A stretch of DNA of 64,000 nt from the NCBI RefSeq assembly GCF_002554705.1, contig NZ_PDEP01000013.1, positions 1 through 64,000 on the forward strand. The letters are read 5' to 3'. Position 1 is the first letter of the stretch. Each line of letters starts with the position of its first letter. The DNA comes from Longimonas halophila. GTDB taxonomy: Bacteria > Bacteroidota > Rhodothermia > Rhodothermales > Salinibacteraceae. The translations under genes were made by a program, and so were the position numbers. This document shows positions 34,235 through 42,665 of the stretch, one piece after another. Below the pieces are notes generated by a model that ran no database searches, was not told the DNA's origin, and was given only the letters and a program-made list of their open reading frames with translations.

Positions 34235-34644
34235 CCATGCCTGATTCTTCTCCTGATGAACCACGTTGGTTGTCGCGTACCATTGTAGATGCGATCCACG
34301 ATGATCAGATCAACTCGCATGGTGGACTGCCGGGCATCAACAACGACGGATTGATCGAATCCGCATTGGCCCGCCCGCGCAATCGGTGGGCTTACGGAGG
34401 CCCCGAAACAGATCTTGCAACACTTGCGGCAGCCTATGGCTTTGGGATTGCGAAAAACCACGGCTACCGCGATGCGAACAAACGAACGGCGTTCATGAGC
34501 ATGTACGTCTTTCTGGGGCTCAACGGCCGCCGTATTGTTGCTGAGCAAAAAGAGGTTGTCTCGTTAATGGAGGACATTGCGGCAGATCGCTGCGCCGAAG
34601 AAGAGTTGGCTTCCTGGCTACGTAGTCATACGGAGCCTCGATGA
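34231..34644 (+). CDS. doc: Doc-type (Fic fold) toxin
   Basis: The 137-aa (from GTG) protein has the Doc motif in IAKNHGYRDANKRTAF, with the catalytic His, the Asp/Asn and the phosphate-binding NKR. The N-terminal GINNDGLIESALARPRNRW is also typical of death-on-curing proteins. Doc phosphorylates elongation factor EF-Tu and stops translation in its model system. An ATG two codons inside (34237) could serve as the start. The antitoxin here is AbrB-like rather than the Phd fold usual for Doc. Confidence 0.82.
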   Translation: MTMPDSSPDEPRWLSRTIVDAIHDDQINSHGGLPGINNDGLIESALARPRNRWAYGGPETDLATLAAAYGFGIAKNHGYRDANKRTAFMSMYVFLGLNGRRIVAEQKEVVSLMEDIAADRCAEEELASWLRSHTEPR

Positions 34645-34664
34645 CAGCGCAATACCCGCGCCTG

Positions 34665-35177
34665 TTATCTTACATTGTCCAACTGCTTTGGACACTCCGG
34701 CACGAGTTCAGACCGATCGATCTCCGCATCACGGTAGAACCGGATGTGCCCGTCGTCGGTCACGATCCACACTTCTTCGGCGCCGATGGAGCGGTACAGA
34801 GCGCGCTTATCGACGATTTCGTCGGGCGTGTTGCCGGGACTGAGCACTTCGACGCAGATCTCGGGGGCCAGCGTTGAGGGGTCGCCCGTGGCATCCATTT
34901 CGGCGAGTCGCTCCGGGCTCATCCAGACCACGTCGGGCACCTTGACGCCTTCAGGCGTGGCAAGGGCGAACTCGGAGTAGCTTCTTCCAGTAGCGGTGTG
35001 GCGTTCCAGCAGAGCCATGATAGCAGCCTGACGCACCGAGTGGCGATTTGAGCGAGGCCACAAAAGGAGCTGCCCGCGGGCGTTCGTCTCAACAATGTAC
35101 GGCAGATCATTCAGGCTCTGGTCACTGGCTACATCGTGCCAGTAGGACTGCACGTCGGTAAGCGTTGTGGTCGCCAT
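34665..35177 (-). CDS. Uma2 family (DUF820) endonuclease-like protein
   Basis: The 170-aa protein has the Uma2/DUF820 PD-(D/E)XK pattern: VKVPDVVWMSPERL (metal Asp), APEICVEVLSPGNTPDEIVDK (Glu-x-Leu core) and KRALYRSIGAEEVWIV (Lys). Uma2 genes are numerous in cyanobacteria and some Bacteroidota, mostly next to mobile or TA-rich regions, and their substrate is not known. It converges on the Doc gene. The start ATG at 35177 fits the family length. Confidence 0.87.
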   Translation of the reverse strand: MATTTLTDVQSYWHDVASDQSLNDLPYIVETNARGQLLLWPRSNRHSVRQAAIMALLERHTATGRSYSEFALATPEGVKVPDVVWMSPERLAEMDATGDPSTLAPEICVEVLSPGNTPDEIVDKRALYRSIGAEEVWIVTDDGHIRFYRDAEIDRSELVPECPKQLDNVR

Positions 35178-35347
35178 AGCTATGCCGCGGTTGAATGAGT
35201 AAACGCTTGGTGTTCATACGTCCTTTACCAGTCGAGGTTGGCGCTGCGGAGTGCGGACGTCAGATCGCCAGACTTCGCGACCGAACCCGTCTCCGGCTGT
35301 GGCGGTACGGATGAGCAGCCCTGATTGTACACGCTCCACGCTTTGTA

Positions 35348-36529
35348 ATGCCTACACCCGCTCTCAACCCTCCTGTGCCGCCTGGCGACGTCGATGCACT
35401 CCGCCGCCATTTTCCGCACACGGAGGATCGCATCTACCTGAACCATGCCGCTACGAGTCCGCTGAGTCGGGCGGTCACTGAGGCCATACAGCACCACGTG
35501 CAGCAGCGGCAGGGTACCACACGCACCGCACAGATCGACGACTTTGAGTCGCTGCTTGCCGTGATTAAGGCTACACGCACCCAGGTCGCCGAGCTGCTTC
35601 AGGCGGATACGGAGCGCGTCGATTTTGCGCCGAACACCTCGGCGGCACTCAATCTGCTGGCCGACGGACTCGACTGGCAGCCGGGCGATCGCATTGCGGT
35701 GCCCGACTGCGAGTTTCCGACCAACGTGTTTCCGTTCAAGAAGCTGGAAGCCCAGGGCGTGACGCTCGACTTCATTCCCACCGAGCGCGGCACGTTTAGC
35801 GTAGACGACGTAGCCCGCACGCTCACGCCCGATACCCGCCTTGTGTCGGTGTCGTGGATTCAGTTCTTATCGGGATTCCGCGCAGACCTCGAAGCCATCG
35901 GGGCGCTCTGCCACGAGCGCGACGTTCTCTTCTGCGTGGATGCCATTCAGGGCCTGGGGGCATTCTCGCTGGATGTGGAGGCCGCGCACATCGATTTTCT
36001 GGCGGCGGGCACCCACAAGTGGCTCATGGGTATTCAGGGACTGGCCGTGTTCTACGTGCGCGAGGCGCTGCAAGAACAGCTCACGCCGCCCACCGGCTGG
36101 CTGCACGGTCCGGTGAATTGGACGGAGCTGGATGCGTACGAGCTCACCCTGCACGACGACGCCCGCCGCTTTCGCACCGGCACCATGAACGCGCTGGGCA
36201 TTCTGGCGCTGCATGCGTCGCTGACGCTTCGTGATGCCTTTGGCGGTGCCCGCGTGGCGGAGCGCACCCGGCACCTGGCGCGTCGCCTGGCCGATGGCTG
36301 CCGCAATCTTGGTTTGGACGCCTACCTGCCGCATCCCCCCGAAAGCGGAATCGTGACGCTTGACGTGGACGATGCCGAATCCGTATACGAAGCGCTGGCC
36401 GATGAACGCATCATCGGGGCGTGCCGGAACGACAAGCTGCGCCTGAGTCCAGCGTACTACGTCACCGACACCGAAATCGACCGCACGCTCGCTGCCCTCG
36501 AACGCATCTGTGCCCCCACCCATGCCTGA
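35348..36529 (+). CDS. Class V aminotransferase family protein
   Basis: The 393-aa PLP enzyme begins with YLNHAATSPLSRAV and has the cofactor region CVDAIQGLGAFSLDV and the lysine in LAAGTHKWLMGIQG, near residue 224. This form, with AATSPLS and a tryptophan after the lysine, resembles isopenicillin-N epimerase/cysteine-desulfurase-like (SufS/kynureninase) proteins; no catalytic Cys loop of a true desulfurase is visible. The reaction is therefore open. It overlaps the next gene by 8 bp. Confidence 0.87.
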   Translation: MPTPALNPPVPPGDVDALRRHFPHTEDRIYLNHAATSPLSRAVTEAIQHHVQQRQGTTRTAQIDDFESLLAVIKATRTQVAELLQADTERVDFAPNTSAALNLLADGLDWQPGDRIAVPDCEFPTNVFPFKKLEAQGVTLDFIPTERGTFSVDDVARTLTPDTRLVSVSWIQFLSGFRADLEAIGALCHERDVLFCVDAIQGLGAFSLDVEAAHIDFLAAGTHKWLMGIQGLAVFYVREALQEQLTPPTGWLHGPVNWTELDAYELTLHDDARRFRTGTMNALGILALHASLTLRDAFGGARVAERTRHLARRLADGCRNLGLDAYLPHPPESGIVTLDVDDAESVYEALADERIIGACRNDKLRLSPAYYVTDTEIDRTLAALERICAPTHA

Positions 36530-37616
36530 CGCCCCTACCATCGACTGGACCGCCCACACCAAAAGCGACGGCGACGTGGTTGAAATCCGCGTGCCCGATT
36601 CGTTTACCGCGATGCCCCGCATCGACAAGTTCCTGACCCCCTTCTTTCCAGATGCCTCGCGCACCAAAATCCAGCGCAGCATCAAAAAGGGGCATGCGAA
36701 GGTGAATGGCGCGGACGTCAAGAAGTCGTATCCGGTGGAGCCGGGCGACCGGATTGTGTGTCGCGTGATCGAGAAGCCGCCCATGGAGGCGGTGCCGCAG
36801 GATCTGCCGCTGGCAGTGGTCTACGAAGACGACGACCTGCTCGTGGTGAATAAGTCCGCCGGACGCGTGGTGCATCCGGCGCCCGGACACCGCGATGGGA
36901 CGCTCGTGAATGCGCTCTTGCACCACGTACAGGGCGAGCGCATGAGCAAAGACACGCCCGAGATGTCGGATGACGATGTGGGGCTTTCGGTCGTGAACGC
37001 GCTGCCAAGCCGCCCCGACCACCCGGTGATTCGTCCGGGTATTGTGCACCGCCTGGATAAGGGCACAACGGGGCTGCTGGTGGTGGCGAAGCACGACGTG
37101 GCGCATCGGCATCTGGCGAAGCAGTTCAAGGCGCACACCATCGACCGGAAGTACGTGGCGCTGGTGTGGGGCACGCCCGATCCGCTCGAAGGCACGATTA
37201 CCGGGGCCATTGGCCGCGATCCGCATCACCGTACGCGCATGGCGGTGGTGGATGCGGAGCAGGGCAAGCCGGCCACCACGCATTACGCAGTAGAAGAAGG
37301 GTTGGGCGATGTATCGCAGGTGTCGTTTACGCTGGAGACGGGGCGCACGCATCAGATTCGAGTGCATGCGGCAGAAGCCGGGCATCCGCTCCTGGCCGAC
37401 GACACGTACGGCGGCACGCACATCCGCTACGGACGGCAAGGCGGCAAGCGGCAAACGTTCTTCGACCGCCTCTTCGACACGCTCGGGCGCCCAGCCCTGC
37501 ACGCGGCGCACCTCGGCTTTACGCATCCGACGACAGAGGAGCGCCTTACCTTCAACGCGCCGCTGCCCGACGACATGCAGGCGGTGTGGGCACGGCTTCG
37601 TGACGTGGTGGTGTAG
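36522..37616 (+). CDS. RluD-family pseudouridine synthase
   Basis: The 364-aa protein has an N-terminal S4 domain (IDKFLTPFFPDASRTKIQRS) and a catalytic domain with PGIVHRLDKGTTGLLVVAK, where HRLDxGTTG holds the active Asp. LETGRTHQIRVHAAEAGHPL and a C-terminal HAAHLGFTHPTT follow. It should isomerise uridines in 23S rRNA or tRNA; which sites cannot be told. The start ATG at 36522 overlaps the aminotransferase stop, so the two are co-translated. Confidence 0.93.
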   Translation: MPDAPTIDWTAHTKSDGDVVEIRVPDSFTAMPRIDKFLTPFFPDASRTKIQRSIKKGHAKVNGADVKKSYPVEPGDRIVCRVIEKPPMEAVPQDLPLAVVYEDDDLLVVNKSAGRVVHPAPGHRDGTLVNALLHHVQGERMSKDTPEMSDDDVGLSVVNALPSRPDHPVIRPGIVHRLDKGTTGLLVVAKHDVAHRHLAKQFKAHTIDRKYVALVWGTPDPLEGTITGAIGRDPHHRTRMAVVDAEQGKPATTHYAVEEGLGDVSQVSFTLETGRTHQIRVHAAEAGHPLLADDTYGGTHIRYGRQGGKRQTFFDRLFDTLGRPALHAAHLGFTHPTTEERLTFNAPLPDDMQAVWARLRDVVV

Positions 37617-37640
37617 CACCTGCCTCATGTCTGCCGTTGC

Positions 37641-38009
37641 TCACGAGGCAATTTCGCCCTGCATATCATACTCTACATACCTCACCACCGGCTCACACCG
37701 AAGCCCGTCGAGAGCCTCCGCGGAGAAGTTTGCACTGAAGCCTGAAACCCTGGATGCCGTATAGATATGTTCTGGCATAAACTCATACTGTGTAGCCAGT
37801 TCATTTGTGGTAGATTCCACTTCTTCCTCGGTCCATGCTCTATCGTCTTGGTAGACTACAATGAACCCTTCAATCTCCTCACTCGGGCTGCCGTGCAGCG
37901 GTGCCGGATCTGAGCAGGGCAGGTCGTTCTCGACGTTTGTGGAGCAGCCTGCAAACGAAAGGAAGGAAAGGGTAGCAGCAATTGGAATTACGCAATATGG
38001 TAAGCGCAT
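37641..38009 (-). CDS. I9-inhibitor-like lipoprotein, copy 1
   Basis: The 122-aa protein has a lipoprotein signal (PIAATLSFLSFAGC) and then a domain like the inhibitor I9/subtilisin propeptide fold: GFIVVYQDDRAWTEEEVE, SGFSANFSAEALDGLRCEP and VVRYVEYDMQGEI. Such domains fold subtilisin-like proteases or inhibit them. Here it stands alone with no protease gene nearby. It is a tandem paralogue of the next entry: the leader and the sequence DLPCSDPAPL are nearly identical. Confidence 0.75.
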   Translation of the reverse strand: MRLPYCVIPIAATLSFLSFAGCSTNVENDLPCSDPAPLHGSPSEEIEGFIVVYQDDRAWTEEEVESTTNELATQYEFMPEHIYTASRVSGFSANFSAEALDGLRCEPVVRYVEYDMQGEIAS

Positions 38010-38269
38010 AGCTGGTTGTGTTTTTAGTTTAAGAGTGAGTTACAGAGCCAAACCTAAGCCTCCCTCCACATGGGGTATCCCGATCGCGGTACGGGAAGAC
38101 TACTCCTCTTTTATATGTGGTGCTCAGGACAGGGCGATTGCATCTTAAAGTTCTTCGATCCGAGCCGGGGTGAGATATCTGCCCTCAAGTGTCATAAATC
38201 CGGTTCAGCAAGACAGCCATCCGGTTCCGCCACCGTGATTTGCTTAACATGCGATTGCCCTGTTGCCCA

Positions 38270-38650
38270 TTAGAACGCCTCGACTTTTGCGTTGTACGAC
38301 ACATACTCGACTACCGACTCACATCGAAGCCCGTCGAGGGCCTCCGCAGACAACTGATTAACGCCGAATCCCTGGAGTACATAGCGATAGGTGCTTCGTA
38401 CATCAAATCCGTACTTCGAAGCCAGTTCGCTGGTGGTTGTCTCTATTTCGTCTTCACTCCATTCTCTATCACCCTGGTAAATCACGAAAACGCCTTCAGC
38501 CTCCTCACTCGGGCTGCCCTCCAGCGGTGCAGGATCTGAGCAGGGCAGGTCATTTTCGACGCCGGTGGAGCAGCCTACAAACGAAAGGAAGAAAAGGGTA
38601 GCAGCAATTGGAATTACGCAGTACGGATCAGAAAGAGATTGGGAAATCAT
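38270..38650 (-). CDS. I9-inhibitor-like lipoprotein, copy 2
   Basis: The 126-aa protein shares the signal peptide (YCVIPIAATLFFLSFVGC), the spacer VENDLPCSDPAPLEGSPSEE and the I9-like end QLSAEALDGLRCESVVEYVS with copy 1. In contrast the middle part (residues about 60-100) has diverged. A recent tandem duplication followed by fast change is likely. The 260 bp between the two genes have no further gene. Confidence 0.75.
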   Translation of the reverse strand: MISQSLSDPYCVIPIAATLFFLSFVGCSTGVENDLPCSDPAPLEGSPSEEAEGVFVIYQGDREWSEDEIETTTSELASKYGFDVRSTYRYVLQGFGVNQLSAEALDGLRCESVVEYVSYNAKVEAF

Positions 38651-38774
38651 GACAAACAGGATGAAAGGAGAAGTTTAAAATAATGATTAATCGAAGAATA
38701 CCCAGAGGATGGGAGCTTTAAAAGATTTGGTTTAGAACATTTTGTGAACTCAGGTGTCTTGATATACTTTTTTT

Positions 38775-39035
38775 GGTAGTGGGTAGACGTTAAATGATAC
38801 GATGCATAACGGGATGGGCCCGTGTAGCCGCTATCGTCATGGGGAGCGCAGTGAAGCATCTCAGGTCACGCGGACGGAGCCCCTGCTTCGGGGACGCGCG
38901 ATGCGGTGCTCCGGTGCAGGGCGCGATTTCAAGCGTGCGAGGTCAGCGTTGAGATCCTTCCCCCCGACCGTGGTCGGGCGTCAGGATGACCGGCGGATGA
39001 GGCTTTCAGTAATCACTAACCTTCTATCCACTACC
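38775..39035. mobile_element. MITE-like element, copy E
   Basis: The left end begins GGTAGTGG and ends AAATGAT (38775-38798); the right end (39012-39035), reversed, begins GGTAGTGG and ends TTAGTGAT. Flanks are CTTTTTTT and CTTTTTTG, a near-perfect 8-bp repeat. The 261-bp interior is unlike copies A-C and contains inverted stretches such as CCCCGACCGTGGTCGGGC-like segments. The surrounding 38651-39141 has no gene. Confidence 0.75.
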
Positions 39036-39141
39036 CTTTTTTGAAGCGTGCAGAGTGCAGGAATAGTGGGAATGTGTTGCGTCTCCCGATGCCTGTACAG
39101 ATCTGCGTGCGCTGTATCTTGCGAACAGATATCACGAACTC

Positions 39142-39774
39142 ATGACCGAACCGCCGGGGGATCCTCGTCTACTTAGCGTGCTAAAGCTCGGTCTCAAACT
39201 GGTGGTAGACTACGTGCGCTGGCTGCACCTGGGACCAGTGGTCTTTGCCGTGGTCGTGGTCAGTTCGTTTTTTCTGCTGGCGCTGGGCGGTTTCGCGCTG
39301 GGTCCGCTCTTTGAAGTACCGGGCGCTCCGACCCTGCTGGAGCCGTATCTGGGCACGGGGATGCAGGTCGATGCAGAGGACATGACGCGGTTCTGGCACG
39401 GGGTCCTGCCCTATTTGTACACGGGAGCGGCGGTCGCTGCGATGCTTGACGAGGCCATGCGCATGCTCGTTGGTACATCTATACTGAGCGCACTAAGCTG
39501 CACGCTGGGACTGAATGGGCCGTGGACGCCCCTCCGAAAGTTTAGCTACGTTCTGGCGGCGGTCATGAGTCCAATTCTGATTCTTTTCCTTGTGCTGGGC
39601 GTCAACGCTGGTGATCTTCCGCAGATGATTGGTTTTATAACACTCGTAGCGGTGCTCCCCGTCGGATGGATTGTGCTTGTGGATCACGTGGCGGGTCGCC
39701 TGCATCGCACGATCGACCGCCTGGAGACAGACGATTTCGTCGAGCAATGGAAGGGAAACCCGCCATCCCGTTGA
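39142..39774 (+). CDS. Membrane protein of unknown function
   Basis: The 210-aa protein has about four hydrophobic segments (GPVVFAVVVVSSFFLLALGG, YLYTGAAVAAMLDEAM, VLAAVMSPILILFLVLG, IGFITLVAVLPVGWIVLV) and short charged ends. I do not recognise a family. The gene stands alone between a mobile-element copy and the converging deaminase gene, whose stop is 8 bp away. Confidence 0.65.
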   Translation: MTEPPGDPRLLSVLKLGLKLVVDYVRWLHLGPVVFAVVVVSSFFLLALGGFALGPLFEVPGAPTLLEPYLGTGMQVDAEDMTRFWHGVLPYLYTGAAVAAMLDEAMRMLVGTSILSALSCTLGLNGPWTPLRKFSYVLAAVMSPILILFLVLGVNAGDLPQMIGFITLVAVLPVGWIVLVDHVAGRLHRTIDRLETDDFVEQWKGNPPSR

Positions 39775-39781
39775 CACTTCT

Positions 39782-40249
39782 TCAGTACTCAATACGATCC
39801 TCGTACTCAGTCCAGGTCTCGAAGGGGGCCCAGCTTTCGTCTTCGAGCACGCGCCGCATCGGAATGGAGCGTTCCTCGGGCGTACGGTCGATCTCTTCGT
39901 AGATGTGCGAGTCGTCGAATCCCACTTGAGCCGCTTCGGCATGGGTGGCGGCGTAGTACACGCGGTCGAGGCGCGCCCAGTAGACGGCGCCAAAGCACAT
40001 CGGGCAGGGCTCGCAGGAAGTGTAGAGCGTGTAGCCCGACAGGTCGAACGTGCCCAGTTTATCGCAGGCCCGCCGGATGGCGGTAATCTCGGCGTGGGCA
40101 GTGGGGTCGCCCGCCGACGTGACGACATTGGTGCCCGCGGCAATGATTTCGTCGTCGCGGGTGATGAGCGCAGCAAAGGGGCCGCCGCGCTCGGACTTTA
40201 CGTTTTGAACGGCCAGGGCAATAGCCCGGCGCATCAGATCGGGATTCAT
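39782..40249 (-). CDS. guaD: Guanine/nucleoside deaminase
   Basis: The 155-aa zinc hydrolase of the cytidine-deaminase superfamily has the motif PTAHAEITAIRRAC (His ligand and catalytic Glu) and TSCEPCPMCFGAVYWARL (two Cys ligands). The C-terminus YEDRIEY and the SHIYEEID segment match the small guanine deaminase of Bacillus (GuaD) better than tRNA adenosine deaminase. The likely reaction is guanine to xanthine; other nucleobase substrates are possible. Confidence 0.88.
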   Translation of the reverse strand: MNPDLMRRAIALAVQNVKSERGGPFAALITRDDEIIAAGTNVVTSAGDPTAHAEITAIRRACDKLGTFDLSGYTLYTSCEPCPMCFGAVYWARLDRVYYAATHAEAAQVGFDDSHIYEEIDRTPEERSIPMRRVLEDESWAPFETWTEYEDRIEY

Positions 40250-40285
40250 AGTGCAGTTGAATTGAGGTAAGAGGGATGCGAGGGC

Positions 40286-41281
40286 CTATCGCTCGTAGTC
40301 GGCGAGGGCCTGGATCACGTTGTCGTGGATGGCGCCGCTGGTGGCAACCACGCCCGTGTTTTCGGAGAGCAAAGGCGCGTGGGTAAAGTCGAGCGGCTCG
40401 CCGTGCATGTCGGAGACGCGTCCGCCTGCAGCTTCCACCACGAGGCGTCCGGCGGCATGATCCCAGATCTTCTCGGTGTAGTCGGATCCGGGGCGGGGTA
40501 GACGGAAGTAGATGTCGGCATCGCCACGGGCTACGATGGCGTACTTGGCCTGGCTGTCCATGCGGATAGGCGGCGCGCTGATGCCGAGCATATCGCCCAC
40601 CTCCTTGGCTTTGTCGTGCGCGCTGTGGGCCGAGACAAACGAATCGCAGAAGCGGGCCTCCTCGGCCTGGGCGGTGTCGCGGGTGTGGATGGGCGTGCCG
40701 TCGGCATCTGGATCGGACAGCGGGAACTGCATGGCGCCCTCATCACGCACAGCGACAAACACCTGTCCGTGCGAGGTCGGATCGTCGAGGTTATCGGGCA
40801 GATTCGGGCAGCCGAGCGCCGCCACGGTGGGCACGCCGTCTTCAACGAGGGCAAGCGCAATCGCGTACTGGTCGCCGCGGACGAACCCTTTGGTGCCGTC
40901 GATGGGGTCGAGCGTCCAGAAGCGATCGTGGTAGCGATCGGCGTTGCCGTGGTCGATCCAGCGGCAGATGGATTCGGCAGTGGCGGCTGGTTCGTGGGCC
41001 TGTACGCGCGCTACGACCTGCTCCAGAATGTGGGCTTGCTCCTCGGTCTGCAGCATCGCGCTGTCTTCTTCGGCAATGACCGGCGTATCCGGAAATGCCT
41101 GCTGCAGCGCGCGGCAGATAAGCGCCTGGCTCCCAAAGTCGGCGACCGTCACGGGACTGCGATCATCTTTCGTGGCGACGGTGTCGTCAATATCCGCCTG
41201 TACCGTTTGGCATAGAGCAGCCGCAGCGCGAACAGCGCGCAGAGCAACGGAGCGAGTCTCGGCAGTGGCATCCGAAAACAT
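40286..41281 (-). CDS. Inositol-phosphatase-family 3'(2'),5'-bisphosphate nucleotidase (CysQ-like)
   Basis: The 331-aa protein has the three metal-binding motifs of the family: ADFGSQALI with VIAEEDSAML (Glu-Glu), WTLDPIDGTKGFVRGDQYAI (Asp-x-Ile-Asp) and KIWDHAAGRLVVEAAGGR. The long first half and DGTKGFVRG are typical of the Hal2/CysQ branch that removes phosphate from PAP in sulphur metabolism and is salt-sensitive in other organisms. Inositol phosphate remains a possible alternative substrate. It precedes the deaminase gene on the same strand (36 bp). Confidence 0.88.
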   Translation of the reverse strand: MFSDATAETRSVALRAVRAAAALCQTVQADIDDTVATKDDRSPVTVADFGSQALICRALQQAFPDTPVIAEEDSAMLQTEEQAHILEQVVARVQAHEPAATAESICRWIDHGNADRYHDRFWTLDPIDGTKGFVRGDQYAIALALVEDGVPTVAALGCPNLPDNLDDPTSHGQVFVAVRDEGAMQFPLSDPDADGTPIHTRDTAQAEEARFCDSFVSAHSAHDKAKEVGDMLGISAPPIRMDSQAKYAIVARGDADIYFRLPRPGSDYTEKIWDHAAGRLVVEAAGGRVSDMHGEPLDFTHAPLLSENTGVVATSGAIHDNVIQALADYER

Positions 41282-41366
41282 AAGTGGGAAGCGGAGCGAT
41301 TAGAGCAAACAAGCGAGTTACAAGAAGCCAATATACAAGTCAGCACCGGAAGTGTGTAGCTGTATG

Positions 41367-41837
41367 CTACGCCGCAGACGCCTTTGCGCACAATTCGTCG
41401 TATGCGGGCAGCTCGTCTAAGAAGGTGGTCTCGCCCGCCTCCAGGTCAACGCGGCAGACATAGTGCAGGTGGCCGTTCGAGGCGATCCAGAAGGGCGCCT
41501 GCAGCACCTGATTGTACCGGCTCGTTTGGTCGAACACATCTTGCGTGAGCGGCACCGACGGGGCTTTGCATTCCAGCAGCACCAGCGGGTTGCCACGACG
41601 CGTGTGCACCACGAGGTCGGCGCGATGGGTGCGCCCCTGCCACGTAAATCCCTGCTCCACCGCCATAAGTCCCATGGGCACGCTGCGGCTGGTATGCAGG
41701 AAGCGGACCCAGTGCTGACGCACCCACTCTTCAGGCGTGCAGCGGACGTATTTTGTACGCACGGGGTCGTGGATGTGCACCGCTCCGTCGCGCTCAGTCA
41801 TCTGTGCGTTGATGGCGGGAAGGGTAAGGGCTTCCAT
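41367..41837 (-). CDS. HsdR N-terminal-like nuclease domain protein
   Basis: The 156-aa protein begins MEALTLPAINAQMTERDGAV and carries the type I restriction R-subunit N-terminal domain: RKYV-like RTKYVRCTPEEWVRQHWVRF, then RADLVVHTRRGNPLVLLECKAP, where Asp and the ExK of LLECKAP form the PD-(D/E)XK site, and SRYNQVLQAPFWIASNG. It lacks the helicase part and no hsdM or hsdS lies near. Such solitary domains are frequent in Bacteroidota. The start 41837 is chosen because the frame upstream covers intergenic repeats. Confidence 0.87.
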   Translation of the reverse strand: MEALTLPAINAQMTERDGAVHIHDPVRTKYVRCTPEEWVRQHWVRFLHTSRSVPMGLMAVEQGFTWQGRTHRADLVVHTRRGNPLVLLECKAPSVPLTQDVFDQTSRYNQVLQAPFWIASNGHLHYVCRVDLEAGETTFLDELPAYDELCAKASAA

Positions 41838-41870
41838 GGCGAGAGATTTTTTGGCTTTTGGTGGGAAGCA

Positions 41871-42649
41871 ATGGCTGGATACGGGTGCAATAACCGTTCG
41901 CAGCAACACAGGCTTCAACGGGGCGGAGCCCCTCAATGGGTGCGTCACGAGGCAGAGCCTCGCGACGAGAGATTCAGCAGAGGAGGGAATACGGGAATAA
42001 GAGAGCAAATGATGCCGGAGCCGCCGCGTCTGGGGACGCTCCCGGTTTCCGGCTACTGACGAACAGTGTGAAGCGCGCCTCCCTAAGTCGCTCCTCTGGA
42101 GAGGGGAGCTGTCGCGTGAGCGACTGAGGGGTGGATACGGAGCATCCTTGACGCTCGTGCCGAATGCGGTCGGCACCGTCGGCGCCAGACGTTCAAGGAG
42201 ATCCTTCGGCGTTGCCCAGGATGACATCGCACGTGAGGTTTGGACTCAGACGTTCCAGGGCGAACGGTGGGAGGTAGTGGGTAGACGCTAAGTGATAAGG
42301 CTATCGTAGAATGTAGGTTTGTCTTGTTCGAACCCCCTCTCCCTTCGGGTTTCTCCCCCTTTTCCAAGGGGGAGATGTCGATAGACAGAGGGGGTTGTCT
42401 GGCTCCGATGATGTCGGCCATATGACAATCACTTACCATTGAACCGCTACCCGGTGGGAGGCACGCTACGACATCGGCCCTGGCACCGACGGTCCCCCGT
42501 CGGTGCGGTGGTAGAGGACGCTCCTGCGTCAGTCCAGCACCGAAGCCATGACTGGACAGGAGTGCGATAACCGCTCGCAGCAATACAGGCTTCAACGGGG
42601 CGGAGCCCCTGAACGGGCGCGTCACGAGGCAGAGCCCCGCGACGAGAGG
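41871..42649. repeat. Repeat-filled intergenic region with a 100-bp direct repeat
   Basis: A segment containing CAGGCTTCAACGGGGCGGAG and then GTCACGAGGCAGAG occurs at 41871-41971 and again at 42543-42649, about 90% identical. Between the copies lie a mobile element (42273-42451) and several inverted stretches, for example 42085-42130. No gene is supported in 41838-42665. Confidence 0.75.
42273..42451. mobile_element. MITE-like element, copy D
   Basis: The 179-bp element has ends beginning GGTAGTGG (left) and, reversed, GGTAGCGG (right), both running to TAAGTGAT. It is flanked by a perfect 8-bp direct repeat, CGGTGGGA (42265-42272 and 42452-42459). Its interior differs from copies A-C: it carries a nested hairpin (AACCCCCTCT 42331-42340 pairs with AGAGGGGGTT 42387-42396). 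Confidence 0.9.
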
Positions 42650-42665
42650 TACAACTGCGATAAAA

